Shown: positions 1-10,977, counted from the stretch's first letter. The stretch: 64,000 nucleotides of DNA from Phycisphaerae bacterium (GCA_002862305.1 PKCS01000028.1:21685-85684), one strand, 5' to 3'. Translations and numbers: made by a program. Notes: generated by a model from the letters alone, not told the origin.

Positions 1-1310
1 CTGGGCAGCGCGCAGACCGCGGCGGCGCATGCGGGGACGTTGCATCCCTTGCCGCCGTGCACCTCGAGGCAGGGCCCGAAGGAGTTGAAGTTGTTCCCGC
101 TGATGCAGCTGGGGACGCTGAGGGCGGTGGTGGAGCAGATCGCGTCCCAGGCCACCTCGCAGCAGTAGGGATCGAACGTCTCGCACACCTCGGTGCAGCA
201 GGAGACGTCCCTGCACCCTCCAACGTTGTTGGACACGAAGCATCCCCGGGTGTTCGATTCGCCACACACCGAGGTCAGCGGTTCGCAGACGGACTGTGCC
301 AGCGACACGCACTGCTGGTCCCACAGCACCAGCAGGCAGTACTCGTCGATCGCACCGACCTCGTCGCAGCACTCCTGGTTGTTGCAGGCGGGGCTGTTGT
401 TGGTGAGGTCGAAGCACCCGCCGGCGCTGCTTTCGCCGCAGTTGGTGCAGAGGTTCCTCGCCGTCTCGCGGCAGGATTCGTCCCATTCGACCTCGCAGCA
501 GCTGGGGTCCGAGCTGCAGATCAGGTTGCAGCAGCTGACGTCGGTGCATCCGCCGGGGATCACGGGGGGGGCTGCTCCCTTTTCGGGGGCCTGGACGCAG
601 CTGCCGGTCCCGATCTCGCCGCAGTTGGCGGAGCGCGCGCAGACCTCGAGGGCGTCGTTCGCGCAGTTCTGGTCCCACGCGATCAGGCAGCAGTAGGGGT
701 CGAACTGGCAGACGGTGCTGCAGCAGTCGAAGTCCTGGCAACCGCGGGCGGGGCTGAGCACGTCGAGGGTCGGGGCGAAGCAGTTGGGATTGTCGCTCGC
801 TCCCCCGCAGGTCGAGGAGGCGCTGGCACAGGTCAGGGAGGCCGCCTTCGCGCAGCTGGTGTCCCAGCTGATTTCGCAGCAGGATGGATCCGCCTGGCAG
901 ACCAGCGCGCAGCAGGTGGGGTCCGAGCAGCCGCCGGTGCTGTGGGGCAGCGAGCAGGAACCGAGCGTCTGGTTGTCACTGCCGCAGACCGAGACCGCGC
1001 AGGTGATCGCCTGGTTCTCCTGGCAGAGGATGTCGAGGCACAGCAGCCCCGCGAGGTCGGCGCAGGCCTGGTCCCAGGCGAGCACGCAGCAGAGCGGGTC
1101 CTCGGCGCAGACCAGTGCCTCGCAGCTGCTGGAGAGGCAGCCGGCGTCCGACCGCGGGAGGAGGCAGTTGCCGCCCGTCGAGCCGCAGGCAGTGTCGGCA
1201 AGCTGCGCACACTGGAAATCCCAGCCCGTGCCGCCGAAGTCGCAGCAGAGCTCGTCGATGCTGCAGACCAGCGAGCAGCATTCCGGATCGGTGCAGCCCG
1301 GGGTGCCGTC
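1..1310 (-). repeat. Coding tandem array of Cys-rich WD-x-x-C units
   Basis: About seven degenerate coding repeats of roughly 50-70 residues share DPxCC, WDQ/WDF-x-C and an ending Cys. One unit reads CAEDPLCCVLAWDQACADLA. The units differ enough that they are not recent DNA duplications. Confidence 0.7.
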
Positions 1311-1787
1311 GATGACGGGCGTGGTGCAGTCGTTGGTGCCCGGCGAATTGCGGCAGACCGCCTCGCAGGGACCGAACAGCCGCTCCATGAGGACCAGGTC
1401 CCCGCAATACTCCACCCCGCCGATGGTCGTGGGTTCGAGGTTGATGGTGCCGCTGTTGTCGAGGTCCGCGCAGGGGTCGTATCCGCCCTGGTAGAAGATC
1501 TCGATGAGGCGCACCACGTCGAACTGGTCGATCATCCCGTCGGCCTTGGGCGCCCCCAGCGCGTTGACCCGGCCGGCGAGGTCCCCGCCGTTGACCACGA
1601 TCGGTTGCGTGCTCGGGGAGCCATCGCAGTTGGTCGAGAGCACGTTCTCGCACCTGCAGTTGACCGGGGCCTGCGCGGTGGCCTCGGCCGTCCAGGGGGC
1701 GTGGGCAGCCGCGCCCAGCGCCATCACGGCCATGGCCAGCGTCCACCTCGAGCCTGGTTCCTGGCGCTGATCTTCCTTGACTGCCAA
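1..1787 (-). CDS. Secreted Cys-rich repeat protein with dockerin-like module (partial, 3' end off window)
   Basis: The frame stays open from a TTG codon at 1787 to the window edge (595 codons seen). I chose TTG because AAGGAG lies 6 nt upstream and the next residues form a signal peptide: a basic stretch, then a hydrophobic core around residues 16-30 ending in Ala-His-Ala. ATG at 1733 is the alternative. Residues about 80-140 hold two Asp/Asn-rich loops (ADGMIDQFDVV and ADLDNSGTINL) like dockerin or EF-hand calcium loops. From about residue 160 onward there are roughly seven Cys-rich units with the pattern GC-x-DPxCC-x(n)-WDxxCA-x(n)-C. The antisense of WD codons recurs near 145, 320, 482, 673, 862, 1072 and 1220. 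It is probably an exported, disulphide-stabilised surface or extracellular protein. I do not recognise a named function. Confidence 0.8.
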   Translation of the reverse strand, partial: MAVKEDQRQEPGSRWTLAMAVMALGAAAHAPWTAEATAQAPVNCRCENVLSTNCDGSPSTQPIVVNGGDLAGRVNALGAPKADGMIDQFDVVRLIEIFYQGGYDPCADLDNSGTINLEPTTIGGVEYCGDLVLMERLFGPCEAVCRNSPGTNDCTTPVIDGTPGCTDPECCSLVCSIDELCCDFGGTGWDFQCAQLADTACGSTGGNCLLPRSDAGCLSSSCEALVCAEDPLCCVLAWDQACADLAGLLCLDILCQENQAITCAVSVCGSDNQTLGSCSLPHSTGGCSDPTCCALVCQADPSCCEISWDTSCAKAASLTCASASSTCGGASDNPNCFAPTLDVLSPARGCQDFDCCSTVCQFDPYCCLIAWDQNCANDALEVCARSANCGEIGTGSCVQAPEKGAAPPVIPGGCTDVSCCNLICSSDPSCCEVEWDESCRETARNLCTNCGESSAGGCFDLTNNSPACNNQECCDEVGAIDEYCLLVLWDQQCVSLAQSVCEPLTSVCGESNTRGCFVSNNVGGCRDVSCCTEVCETFDPYCCEVAWDAICSTTALSVPSCISGNNFNSFGPCLEVHGGKGCNVPACAAAVCALP

Positions 1788-1881
1788 CGAACTCTCCTTG
1801 CATGGCCGACCCGAGGGGGGCGGGCAGGGTGTTCTCCGTCCGGCGATCCGGGGCGGTTCCATCCGTGTCTGGACCTCCGTC

Positions 1882-1887
1882 ATTCTA
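1882..1887 (-). promoter_or_regulatory. Candidate -10 for the Cys-rich protein gene
   Basis: On the minus strand TAGAAT stands about 95 nt before the TTG start. I see no convincing -35. The 1788-2009 gap otherwise shows no gene. Confidence 0.35.
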
Positions 1888-2009
1888 CCGATTCGGGCGG
1901 GCGCCCCGACGGGGTGCGGGGCGTCCCTTCTCCACTCTAGGGCATTCCGTCCCAGAGACTTCGGAACTTCGGGGAATCCGGACGGAAAACCCGTGGTCGG
2001 TGGTCGTTT

Positions 2010-2828
2010 TCACCGGTTTCCATCCCGTTCACCAACCCCCGGCGGGACGTCCCCGTCGGGGGCCTCGCCCGGGGGGACCCCACCGAACCGCCGGGTGCGT
2101 TCCGCGAAGTCCTCGATGGCGGCATTGAGCGAGTGCTCGTCGAATTCCGGCCAGGTCCGGTCGAGCACCAGGAACTCCGCGTAGGAGACCTGCCACAGCA
2201 GGTAGTTCGAGATCCGGTGTTCCCCCGCGGTCCTGATGAGCAGGTCGGGATCCGGGAGGCCCCGGGTGTAGAGCGCCGAGTCGATCGCGGACTCGTCGAT
2301 CTCGTCGGGCGCCAGGCTTCCGGCCGCGCACCGGCCGGCGAGGGTCCGGAAGGCGTCGACCAGCTCCTGGCGCGCCCCGTAGTTGATCGCCAGCACCAGG
2401 GTCATGCCCGAGCAGCCGGCGGTGGCCTCCTCGGTCCGGCGGATCTCCTCCAGCACCGACGCCGGCATCCCCTCGTCGCGTCCGATGCGTCGCAACCTGA
2501 TGTCGTTGGCCAGCAGCCGGGGTCGCTCGGAGACGAGGTGCTGGCGGCAGAGTTCCATCAGCGCTTCCACCTCCTCCTTCGGCCGCTTCCAGTTCTCGTT
2601 GGAGAACGAGTACAGGGTCAGCACCTCCAGCCCGATCCGACGCGCGTGCTCCACGATCCTCCGGACGGTTCGTGCCCCCTCGCGGTGGCCGTGGAGTCGC
2701 GGTCGTCCCTGCTCGTTCGCCCAGCGTCCATTGCCGTCCATGATGATCGCGACGTGGCGGGGCCGCTTCTCCGGCGGGCATTCCGGCAGGGGGTGGGGGG
2801 GAGCTGGTTCTCGTTCGCCTTGGGTCAC
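2010..2828 (-). CDS. uppS: Isoprenyl transferase (undecaprenyl diphosphate synthase)
   Basis: 272 aa cis-prenyltransferase that extends farnesyl diphosphate with isopentenyl diphosphate to make the C55 lipid carrier for cell-wall polymers. The P-loop-like HVAIIMDGNGRWA lies at residues 25-37 with the catalytic Asp at 31. SFSNENWKRP lies at 74-83. Near the C-terminus are GLPDPDLLIRTAGEHR and WPEF, which form the metal and diphosphate site. The length is slightly above the usual 240-260 aa because of a Pro-rich N-terminus and a Gly/Pro/Asp-rich C-terminal tail. It starts 23 nt after the purA stop on the same strand, so it is probably cotranscribed with purA. Confidence 0.95.
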   Translation of the reverse strand: MTQGEREPAPPHPLPECPPEKRPRHVAIIMDGNGRWANEQGRPRLHGHREGARTVRRIVEHARRIGLEVLTLYSFSNENWKRPKEEVEALMELCRQHLVSERPRLLANDIRLRRIGRDEGMPASVLEEIRRTEEATAGCSGMTLVLAINYGARQELVDAFRTLAGRCAAGSLAPDEIDESAIDSALYTRGLPDPDLLIRTAGEHRISNYLLWQVSYAEFLVLDRTWPEFDEHSLNAAIEDFAERTRRFGGVPPGEAPDGDVPPGVGERDGNR

Positions 2829-2851
2829 GGCTGGGTTCCTGTCCCGGTTCC

Positions 2852-4165
2852 TCAGACGAGGTGTTCGGCCACCATGGTCTGGGTCCGTTCCGGGCCGATG
2901 CTGACGAGGCCGATGGGGAGTTCGAGGTACTCCTCGATGAATCCGAGGTATCCCTGCGCGGCGGCAGGCAGCTCCTCCCGGGCGCAGTCGCCCTCCAGCG
3001 GGCCGTCCCAGCCCGGCAGGGTCTCGTAGACCGGCTCAACCCCGGCCAGGAGGTCGCTGTCGGGGAGGAACCGGTCGGTGGTGCTGCCGTCCGGCAGTCG
3101 GTAGCTGGTGCAGACCTTCACCTCCTCGAGCCCCCACAGGACGTCCAGCAGCATGCAGGCGACCGAGTCGACCCCGCAGAGCATCGTGGCGTATCGCACC
3201 GCGACCAGGTCCAGCCAGCCGCAGCGCCTCGGTCGTCCCGTGGTGGTGCCGTACTCGCGTCCTCGTTCGCGGATGCGCTCACCGACCGCATCATCGAGTT
3301 CGGTCGGGAAGGCGCCTGCCCCGACGCGGGTCCCGTAGGCCTTCATGATCCCGATCACGGTGTCCACGGTCCGTCCGGGCAGACCGGTCCCCGCGGGAAT
3401 GCCGAGCGTCGAGCAGTTGGAGCTGGTGACGAAGGGGAAGGTCCCGTGGTCGATGTCGAGCAGGCAGGCGTTGGCGCCCTCGAAGAGCAGTCGCTTCCCC
3501 TCACGCACCGCTCCATGGAGGTGGTAGGTGGTGTCGATGATGCGGTCCCCGAGCCGATCCGCCCAGGTCCGGCAGGACTCGAGGATCGCCCGGGGGTCCG
3601 GACGTTCCGTGCTGCCCAGCGAGCCCAGCTGCTGGGCGTGCAGTTCGCAGGCAAGTTCGATCTTCTCCTGCAGGGCGGCGCCCCCACGGCGGATGTCGCC
3701 CATGCGGACCGCCGGGGTCCGCGTGACCTTGTCGGCGTAGGCGGGGCCGATCCCCCGTCGGGTGGTCCCGATCGACCGATTGTCCTCGGGGTCCGATCGT
3801 CCGGTCAGGAACTCCTCGAGCGCCCCGTCCATCATCTTGTGGTACTCGAGCACCGCGTGCGCCCGGTCGGAGACGAAGAGGCGTTCGGAGCCGTTGATCC
3901 CCCGGGCCTCCAGCGAGTCGAGCTCCTCGATGAGCTTGCCGGGGTCCACCACCACCCCGTTGCCCACCACGCACTCGATGTCCGGATAGAGGATCCCCGA
4001 TGGTATGAGGTGCAGGGCGTAGGTGTCCTCGCCCACCACCACGGTGTGCCCCGCGTTGGCGCCGCCGTTGTAGCGGACCACCACGTCGTGCCGGGCGGTG
4101 AGGAGGTCCACGACCTTGCCCTTCCCCTCGTCCCCCCATTGAAGTCCCACTACGGCGGTGTGCAT
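2852..4165 (-). CDS. purA: Adenylosuccinate synthetase
   Basis: 437 aa. It joins IMP and aspartate using GTP, the first step from IMP to AMP. The start at 4165 is fixed by the family's conserved N-terminus: MHTAVVGLQWGDEGKGKVVD, with GDEGKGK at 11-17. NAGHTVVV follows near residue 40, and GTTRRGIGPAYADK and the TGRPRRCGWLDL segment are also present. The frame runs open for another 190 codons upstream, but that part has no family similarity. A TACAAT -10 hexamer on the minus strand at 4243-4248 suggests a leader of about 70 nt. uppS follows closely. Confidence 0.96.
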   Translation of the reverse strand: MHTAVVGLQWGDEGKGKVVDLLTARHDVVVRYNGGANAGHTVVVGEDTYALHLIPSGILYPDIECVVGNGVVVDPGKLIEELDSLEARGINGSERLFVSDRAHAVLEYHKMMDGALEEFLTGRSDPEDNRSIGTTRRGIGPAYADKVTRTPAVRMGDIRRGGAALQEKIELACELHAQQLGSLGSTERPDPRAILESCRTWADRLGDRIIDTTYHLHGAVREGKRLLFEGANACLLDIDHGTFPFVTSSNCSTLGIPAGTGLPGRTVDTVIGIMKAYGTRVGAGAFPTELDDAVGERIRERGREYGTTTGRPRRCGWLDLVAVRYATMLCGVDSVACMLLDVLWGLEEVKVCTSYRLPDGSTTDRFLPDSDLLAGVEPVYETLPGWDGPLEGDCAREELPAAAQGYLGFIEEYLELPIGLVSIGPERTQTMVAEHLV

Positions 4166-4242
4166 CGGATGTCCGGTCTGGATTGGGTGCCGACCCGGAC
4201 CACGGTCCGGTCGCGCACGGTGCTGGATGGCGTCCACGAGGC

Positions 4243-4248
4243 ATTGTA
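4243..4248 (-). promoter_or_regulatory. Candidate -10 for purA-uppS
   Basis: TACAAT on the minus strand, about 78 nt before the purA ATG. No clear -35 is seen. Confidence 0.4.
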
Positions 4249-4367
4249 TCGGGCCTTGGAGAATCCGTCGCCGTGCGGGGCCTCGAGGCTCAAGACGCGC
4301 CGACAACGGGTCGATGTCCCGATGGCCCCCGGTGGGGGGCCAGGGAATGAACGACACGGAGCGAACC

Positions 4368-4565
4368 ATGCCAGAGTCCACCAACAACGTCGTCAAGGTC
4401 ATGTGCCCGAACCTCGGATGCCAGAGGATCCTCGCGGTCCCGGCCCGGGCACGCGGGGAGGTGGTCCGCTGTGGTGGATGCAACACCAACATCCGGATCC
4501 CCGAGCCCAGAACCGGCGAGACCCGGCCCCGGCGAGGTGGTTCCAGGCCCCCCTGGGCGGCCTGA
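4368..4565 (+). CDS. Small zinc-ribbon protein
   Basis: 65 aa. Four cysteines at 13, 18, 35 and 38 (CPNLGC and CGGC) form a one-domain zinc ribbon of the type often found at the N-terminus of planctomycete and deltaproteobacterial proteins (MJ0042-like). The tail is Arg/Pro-rich. ATG at 4368 has GGAG 6 nt upstream. An in-frame ATG at 4347 would add seven residues. It lies between divergent purA and codirectional hemW. Its role is unknown; a stand-alone zinc ribbon could bind nucleic acid or protein. Confidence 0.6.
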   Translation: MPESTNNVVKVMCPNLGCQRILAVPARARGEVVRCGGCNTNIRIPEPRTGETRPRRGGSRPPWAA

Positions 4566-4620
4566 GCGGCTCCTTGCGCGCGATCTTCCGCGAGGTACCC
4601 CCGGCCACCCCGCGGCGACC

Positions 4621-4626
4621 TAGAGT
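4621..4626 (+). promoter_or_regulatory. Candidate -10 for hemW
   Basis: TAGAGT lies 35 nt before the hemW ATG, just after the zinc-ribbon gene. No clear -35 is seen. Confidence 0.35.
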
Positions 4627-4661
4627 GAGTCCAGCGAACACCTCGGGACGGACGCACCGAC

Positions 4662-5873
4662 ATGGGTCTCACACTCAGGCAATTCGACGGGGACCCCGCG
4701 TCGCCCGAGCCTCCCCCGACGCTGTCCTCCATCATCGGGACGGGGGCCCATCGCTTCGACGCGGCCTACCTCCACGTCCCGTTCTGCTTCCACAAGTGCC
4801 ACTACTGCGACTTCTACTCGGTCGTGGATGCAGACGACCAGCAGGAATCGTTCATCGAGCGGCTGGTGGGGGAGGTCGAACTCCAGGCGCGGCACGTCTC
4901 CGGCCCGCTCGACTCCGTCTTCATGGGCGGTGGGACCCCGACCCTCCTGCGCCCCGAGCTCCTCTCGAGGCTGCTGGAGGCGATCTCCACGCACCTCCCG
5001 CTTTCCGATGGATGCGAGTGGACCGTGGAGGCCAATCCCGAGACCGTGACCCCCGAGATCGCCGAGGTCCTCGCGGCGGGGGGGGTGAACCGCGCGAGCA
5101 TCGGGTGCCAGAGCTTCTCGCCCCGACTGCTTCGTGCCCTGGAGCGCCGCCATGATCCCGCCAGCGTTCCCCGGGCCGTCGAATCGCTCCGTCGGGCGGG
5201 GATCGGTTCCTGCAGCCTCGACCTGATCATGGGCATCCCGGGTTCATCGATGGCCGACTGGCGCTCCGACCTCGAGCAGGCGATCGCCCTGGAACCCGAC
5301 CACCTCTCCTGCTACGGCCTCCAGTACGAGCCGAACACCCCGCTCGCGGCGAAGCTCGCGCGAGGCCGGGTCGAAGCCGTCGCCCAGGAGGTCGAGGCCG
5401 GGATGTACGAGTGGACCTGCGAACGACTCCGGACCGCCGGCTGGGAGCAGTACGAGATCAGCAACTGGGCCCGACCGGGACGCTGCTGTCGCCACAACCT
5501 CGTCTACTGGACCGGCGGCAGCTGGCTGGCCATGGGCCCGAGCGCGGCCGGGCACCTGGACGGCGTGCGATGGCGCAACGTGCCGCGTCACGCCTCCTGG
5601 CAGGCGGGGGACGGATGGCCGCTGCTGGAGGACCTCGAGCGTCTCGACGACTCCACCCGCCATGGGGAGCAGCTGATGCTCGAACTGAGGTTGAATCGAG
5701 GCATCGAACTCGACCGCCTCGACTGCATGGTGCAGGGAGACGGCTGCGAGCAACGTCGCGTCGCCATCGAGACCGGTCGCCGGGACGGGCTCCTGGAGCT
5801 CGAATCCGGTCGCCTGCGCCTGACTGCCCGGGGGCGGTTGCTCGCCGATTCCCTGCTTTGCCAACTTGTCTAG
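4662..5873 (+). CDS. hemW: HemW-family radical SAM protein (coproporphyrinogen oxidase-like, haem chaperone)
   Basis: 403 aa cytosolic radical SAM protein. The 4Fe-4S motif CFHKCHYC has Cys at 42, 46 and 49. SAM-binding GGGTP follows at 89-93, then EANPET, and the HemN_C domain fills the C-terminal third. The cysteine spacing fits HemW/HemN-like proteins; true HemN carries one extra motif Cys just after the third, where this protein has Asp-Phe. I therefore favour HemW (haem chaperone) over coproporphyrinogen III dehydrogenase. Length agrees with the family. Confidence 0.9.
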   Translation: MGLTLRQFDGDPASPEPPPTLSSIIGTGAHRFDAAYLHVPFCFHKCHYCDFYSVVDADDQQESFIERLVGEVELQARHVSGPLDSVFMGGGTPTLLRPELLSRLLEAISTHLPLSDGCEWTVEANPETVTPEIAEVLAAGGVNRASIGCQSFSPRLLRALERRHDPASVPRAVESLRRAGIGSCSLDLIMGIPGSSMADWRSDLEQAIALEPDHLSCYGLQYEPNTPLAAKLARGRVEAVAQEVEAGMYEWTCERLRTAGWEQYEISNWARPGRCCRHNLVYWTGGSWLAMGPSAAGHLDGVRWRNVPRHASWQAGDGWPLLEDLERLDDSTRHGEQLMLELRLNRGIELDRLDCMVQGDGCEQRRVAIETGRRDGLLELESGRLRLTARGRLLADSLLCQLV

Positions 5874-5932
5874 AGGCGGTCCCGGCGGGCAGCCGATAGT
5901 CCTCTAGTCTTCCACCCCTTCGGAGGCGTACC

Positions 5933-6892
5933 GTGCACTACCTCAGCCTGATGCGCCCGAAGGACTGGATCAAGAACGCCTTCGTGCTGATCCCGGTCCT
6001 CTTCTGGGTCAACAGCCCCGAGAACCTCGGGCTCACCGCAGCGTCCGAGGTCGCCTTCGACACCCTGGTCACCCTCCTGGGCTTCTGCATCCTCGCCTCC
6101 GGGGTCTACGCGATCAACGACGCCCTCGACGCGGCCCGCGACCGGACGCACCCGGTCAAGCGCACCCGACCGGTGGCCAGCGGCGCGATTTCCCCGCGCA
6201 ACGCGATCATCTTCGGGATGGTCCTGCTCCTGGCGTCGTTCGGCTGCTCCCTGGCGGTCGGTCCCAACGTCCTCCTGGTCTTCCTCCTCTACCTGGTGCT
6301 CCAGGCGTTCTACAACCTCCTCGCGAAGCGGCTGGTCCTCGTGGACGCGGTGATCATCGCGCTGGGGTTCGTCCTGCGGGCGGCGGCGGGGGCGTTCGCC
6401 ATCGACATCCAGCTCTCGGTCTGGCTGGTGCTCTGCGTGTTCTTCCTCTGCCTCTACCTCGCCTTCGTGAAGCGTCTCTGCGACTACTCATCCTCGCGTG
6501 CCGCGCAGGACTCAGGGTGGCGTTCACCGGCGGGCTACGACGATCCGCTCGAGCTCAACTGGCTGCTGGGCGTCAGCGGGGTGATGTCCCTGATGATGTA
6601 CCTCTCCTACTCCCTCAGCGTCCACGCCTTCACGGTCTTCGGGCCGCGGGCGATCGGGTTCGCCCTGCTCTCCCCGCTGGTCCTGATCGTGATCCACCGC
6701 TTCTACCGGCTCGCCAACGAGGGTCGCTCGGACAGCCCGTTCGCCACGATCACCAGCGACCTGACCATGCAGCTCGGCGCGGTGCTCTTCCTGGTGGGGA
6801 TCGGGTTGTGTCTCTACGTCCCGGCCGTGGAGGGGGTCCTGTCGGACCTGCTGATCCAGTTCGGTCCCGCCGGCGCGGCGCCGGCTCCCTGA
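5933..6892 (+). CDS. UbiA-family prenyltransferase, decaprenyl-phosphate phosphoribosyltransferase-like
   Basis: 319 aa integral membrane protein with about nine hydrophobic segments. The N-terminal MRPKDWIKNAFVLIPVLF and the Asp-rich motif NDALD at 62-66, followed by DRTHPVKRTRP, are typical of the UbiA branch that transfers 5-phosphoribosyl to polyprenyl phosphate. The second motif lies near DYSSS. The start is GTG at 5933 with CGGAGG 6-7 nt upstream. A role in making polyprenyl-phosphoryl pentose donors for envelope glycans is inferred from family likeness; other polyprenyl acceptors are possible. It is convergent with sdhB. Confidence 0.8.
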   Translation: MHYLSLMRPKDWIKNAFVLIPVLFWVNSPENLGLTAASEVAFDTLVTLLGFCILASGVYAINDALDAARDRTHPVKRTRPVASGAISPRNAIIFGMVLLLASFGCSLAVGPNVLLVFLLYLVLQAFYNLLAKRLVLVDAVIIALGFVLRAAAGAFAIDIQLSVWLVLCVFFLCLYLAFVKRLCDYSSSRAAQDSGWRSPAGYDDPLELNWLLGVSGVMSLMMYLSYSLSVHAFTVFGPRAIGFALLSPLVLIVIHRFYRLANEGRSDSPFATITSDLTMQLGAVLFLVGIGLCLYVPAVEGVLSDLLIQFGPAGAAPAP

Positions 6893-6904
6893 CCCGTCGC
6901 CCGG

Positions 6905-7716
6905 TCAGGTGGCGTGCATGTCCCCGCGGCGGTCCCCGCCGGAGATGGTCGCCTTGATGTAATCGGCGTTCATGCGTCCGATGTACTTGATGGAGATCTC
7001 CTTGGGACAGGAGGCCTGGCATTCCGCGTAGTTGCGGCAGCTGCCGAATCCCTCCTCGTCCATCGCCTCCACCATCTTCCGCACCCGGTCTTCGCGTTCC
7101 GGCTGCCCCTGGGGGAGGAGTCCGAGGTGCCCGATCTTCGCGGAGGTGAACAGGGAGGAGGATCCATTCGGGCAGGCGGCGACGCAGGCCCCGCACCCGA
7201 TGCAGGCCGAGGCGTCGAGCGCGTCCTCGACCACGTCATGCTCGATGGGGATCGAGTTGGGGTCGGGCTTGGGACCGGAGTGCACGGTGACGTAGCCGCC
7301 GGCCTGGATGATGCGGTCGAGTGCCGAACGGTCGACCATCAGGTCCTTGATCACCGGGAAGGCCCCGGTGGCGAAGGGCTCGATGGTGATGGTGGCGCCG
7401 TCCTCGAAGTCGCGGATCTGCAGCTGGCAGGTGGTGCAGTGGCCCGGCCCGTGGGGAAGGCCGTCCACCACGATCCCGCAGGTCCCGCAGATGCCCTCCC
7501 GGCAGTCGCTTTCGAAGGCGATGGGATCACGACCCCGGCTGACGAGATCCTCGTTGAGGATGTCGAGCATCTCGAGGAACGAGGCATCCACCGGGACGTT
7601 GCCGACCTCGTAGACCTCGAAATGGCCGTGGTCCTCGCCGCGAGCCTGCCGCCAGGCCCTGATGGTGAGGGACACGGTGTCCGGGGTCGGCTGCCCGTTG
7701 TCTGGCTCCTGCTTGA

Positions 7717-7720
<4 letters not shown>
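6905..7720 (-). CDS. sdhB: Succinate dehydrogenase/fumarate reductase iron-sulfur subunit
   Basis: 271 aa. It carries electrons from the SdhA flavin through three iron-sulfur centres to the quinone site. The 2Fe-2S ligands lie in CREGICGTC (73, 78, 81) and C98. The second domain has [12 protein letters not shown] (173, 176, 179, 183) and [12 protein letters not shown] (228, 234, 238). The GTG start at 7720 overlaps the sdhA stop by 4 nt (GTGA) and has CGGAG upstream, so translation is coupled. It is the last gene of sdhCAB. Confidence 0.96.
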
Positions 7721-9620
<1,900 letters not shown>

Positions 9621-9633
<13 letters not shown>

Positions 9634-10406
9634 CCGGCCTCTCCTTCGGCGACCACGACCGATTCCTGCCCGGTCGGCTGCATGGCCTCGGCCGCCTCGA
9701 CGTCGTCGGGGGGCGGCCCGATCGCGTTGGTCAGCATGGCCAACGGGACCGAACAGAAGCCGATGAACAATAGGACCGCCACCGCGGCCGCGCCACCACG
9801 AATGGCCTTATTGCGGGAGGGGGCGTCCAGTCCCAGGGTCTGGCACATGCTCCAGGCCCCGTGGTAGACGTGCATGCAGACCATGGCCATCATCGCCACG
9901 TAGAAGAGCGCCACCCACCAGACGTTGAAGGCCCCCCAGATGTTGCTGTAGACCGCTCCGTACTCGTACCCCTCGGTGCCGCTGGCGTGGATGTCGATCC
10001 ACCCGAAGGTGAACTGGGCGAGGTGGATCACGATGAAGACCAGGATGAGGGTCCCGCTGATCGCCATCCAGGTGGCCGCGAGGGTGGAGGCGTTCCGGCG
10101 GCGGATCGCTCGCCGGGGCCGGGAGGCCCGGTTCCGGGCCGAGAGCTGGATGATGGTCACCACGTGGGCGATCACCGCCCCGATCAGGACCACACGGGCG
10201 ATCCAGAGGAAGGTGGTGTTCCCGAGGAACGAAGCGCCGATCTCCCGGAGCATCTCCGCGTACTGGTCGAGCGCGGTCGCCCCGCCGAAGGCCTTGAGGT
10301 TGCCGAGCATGTGCCCGATGATGAACCCGTACATGACCAGACCGGTGACCGCCACGACAAGCTTCTTGCCTATCGACGTGTCGTAGAATGCCATGACGCG
10401 CTTCAT
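9621..10406 (-). CDS. sdhC: Succinate dehydrogenase cytochrome b subunit, type B
   Basis: 261 aa with five predicted membrane helices. It anchors SdhAB and carries the haem and quinone sites. Likely haem-ligand histidines sit in GHMLGNLK near residue 31, in AHVVTII near 100, in VIHLAQF and in MHVYHGAW. There is no sdhD, as expected for a single-subunit type B anchor. It is the first gene of the sdhCAB operon and lies 38 nt after the DUF1844 gene on the same strand. Confidence 0.93.
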
Positions 10407-10444
10407 CGTTCAGTGTCCGTTTCGAGTTCCGCCACCGCCGGGAA

Positions 10445-10912
10445 CTAGGGGGTCTCGATCACGCCCTTCCCCGTACCCTTGGTCGGGTCCAGCGGCCCCG
10501 CGGCCGCAGTATTTGCCTGTTGTTTGGCGACCGCGTCGGCCACCTGGACGAACCGGGACCTGAGTTCGGTCAGGATCTGCCCCAGTTCGGTGGTCTCGGC
10601 CTCGTCGAGGTTGCCCTTGGTCTTCTCCTCGATGACCGCGAGGAGGTCGATGGCGAACTTGCTGCCCACGAGGTCGATCACCACCCCTCCCGACTTGGGA
10701 TCCGTGTAGGCCCCGAGCCCCATGATCGCCTGGGAGGCCAGCAGGCCGATGAGCCCCTTGAAATCGGCGGGGGGGAGTTCACCGGGTGCTTCGTTCCCGC
10801 CCTGCTCCTCGCGCTCGGCCTCCTGCCTGGCGAGGCGCTCCTTCTCGGCCTGGGCTTCCGCCTTCCAGTCGGTGTCGACCTGGATCTTCGGGGTCTGTTC
10901 GTCGGAGGTCAT
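10445..10912 (-). CDS. DUF1844 domain protein
   Basis: 155 aa soluble protein. Its centre, from about residue 48 (PADFKGLIGLLASQAIMGLG), matches DUF1844, a small helical family common in planctomycetes and other bacteria and of unknown function. A Lys/Glu/Arg/Gln-rich helix precedes the domain and an Ala/Gly/Thr tail follows. ATG at 10912 has TTGGAG 6-7 nt upstream, so the frame's 40-codon upstream extension is rejected. It sits 38 nt before sdhC, a possible cotranscription without an evident functional link. Confidence 0.85.
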   Translation of the reverse strand: MTSDEQTPKIQVDTDWKAEAQAEKERLARQEAEREEQGGNEAPGELPPADFKGLIGLLASQAIMGLGAYTDPKSGGVVIDLVGSKFAIDLLAVIEEKTKGNLDEAETTELGQILTELRSRFVQVADAVAKQQANTAAAGPLDPTKGTGKGVIETP

Positions 10913-10971
10913 TCTTGCTCCAAATGTGCGGGGTTGCGATGGAAGGGCACGTCCGAGGGCGAATGTCTGAG

Positions 10972-10977
10972 TATAGT
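10972..10977 (+). promoter_or_regulatory. Candidate -10 for the SurA-like gene
   Basis: TATAGT lies 45 nt before the ATG at 11023, in the divergent gap after the DUF1844 gene. Confidence 0.4.

Noticed and set aside
57..1940. Plus-strand 627-codon open frame at the window start
   Set aside because: It is antisense to the Cys-rich repeat gene; its composition is Ala/Gly/Val shadow and it lacks any domain or start context.
4166..4735. 190-codon N-terminal extension of purA
   Set aside because: It precedes the conserved N-terminus, crosses a likely promoter and overlaps the zinc-ribbon gene.
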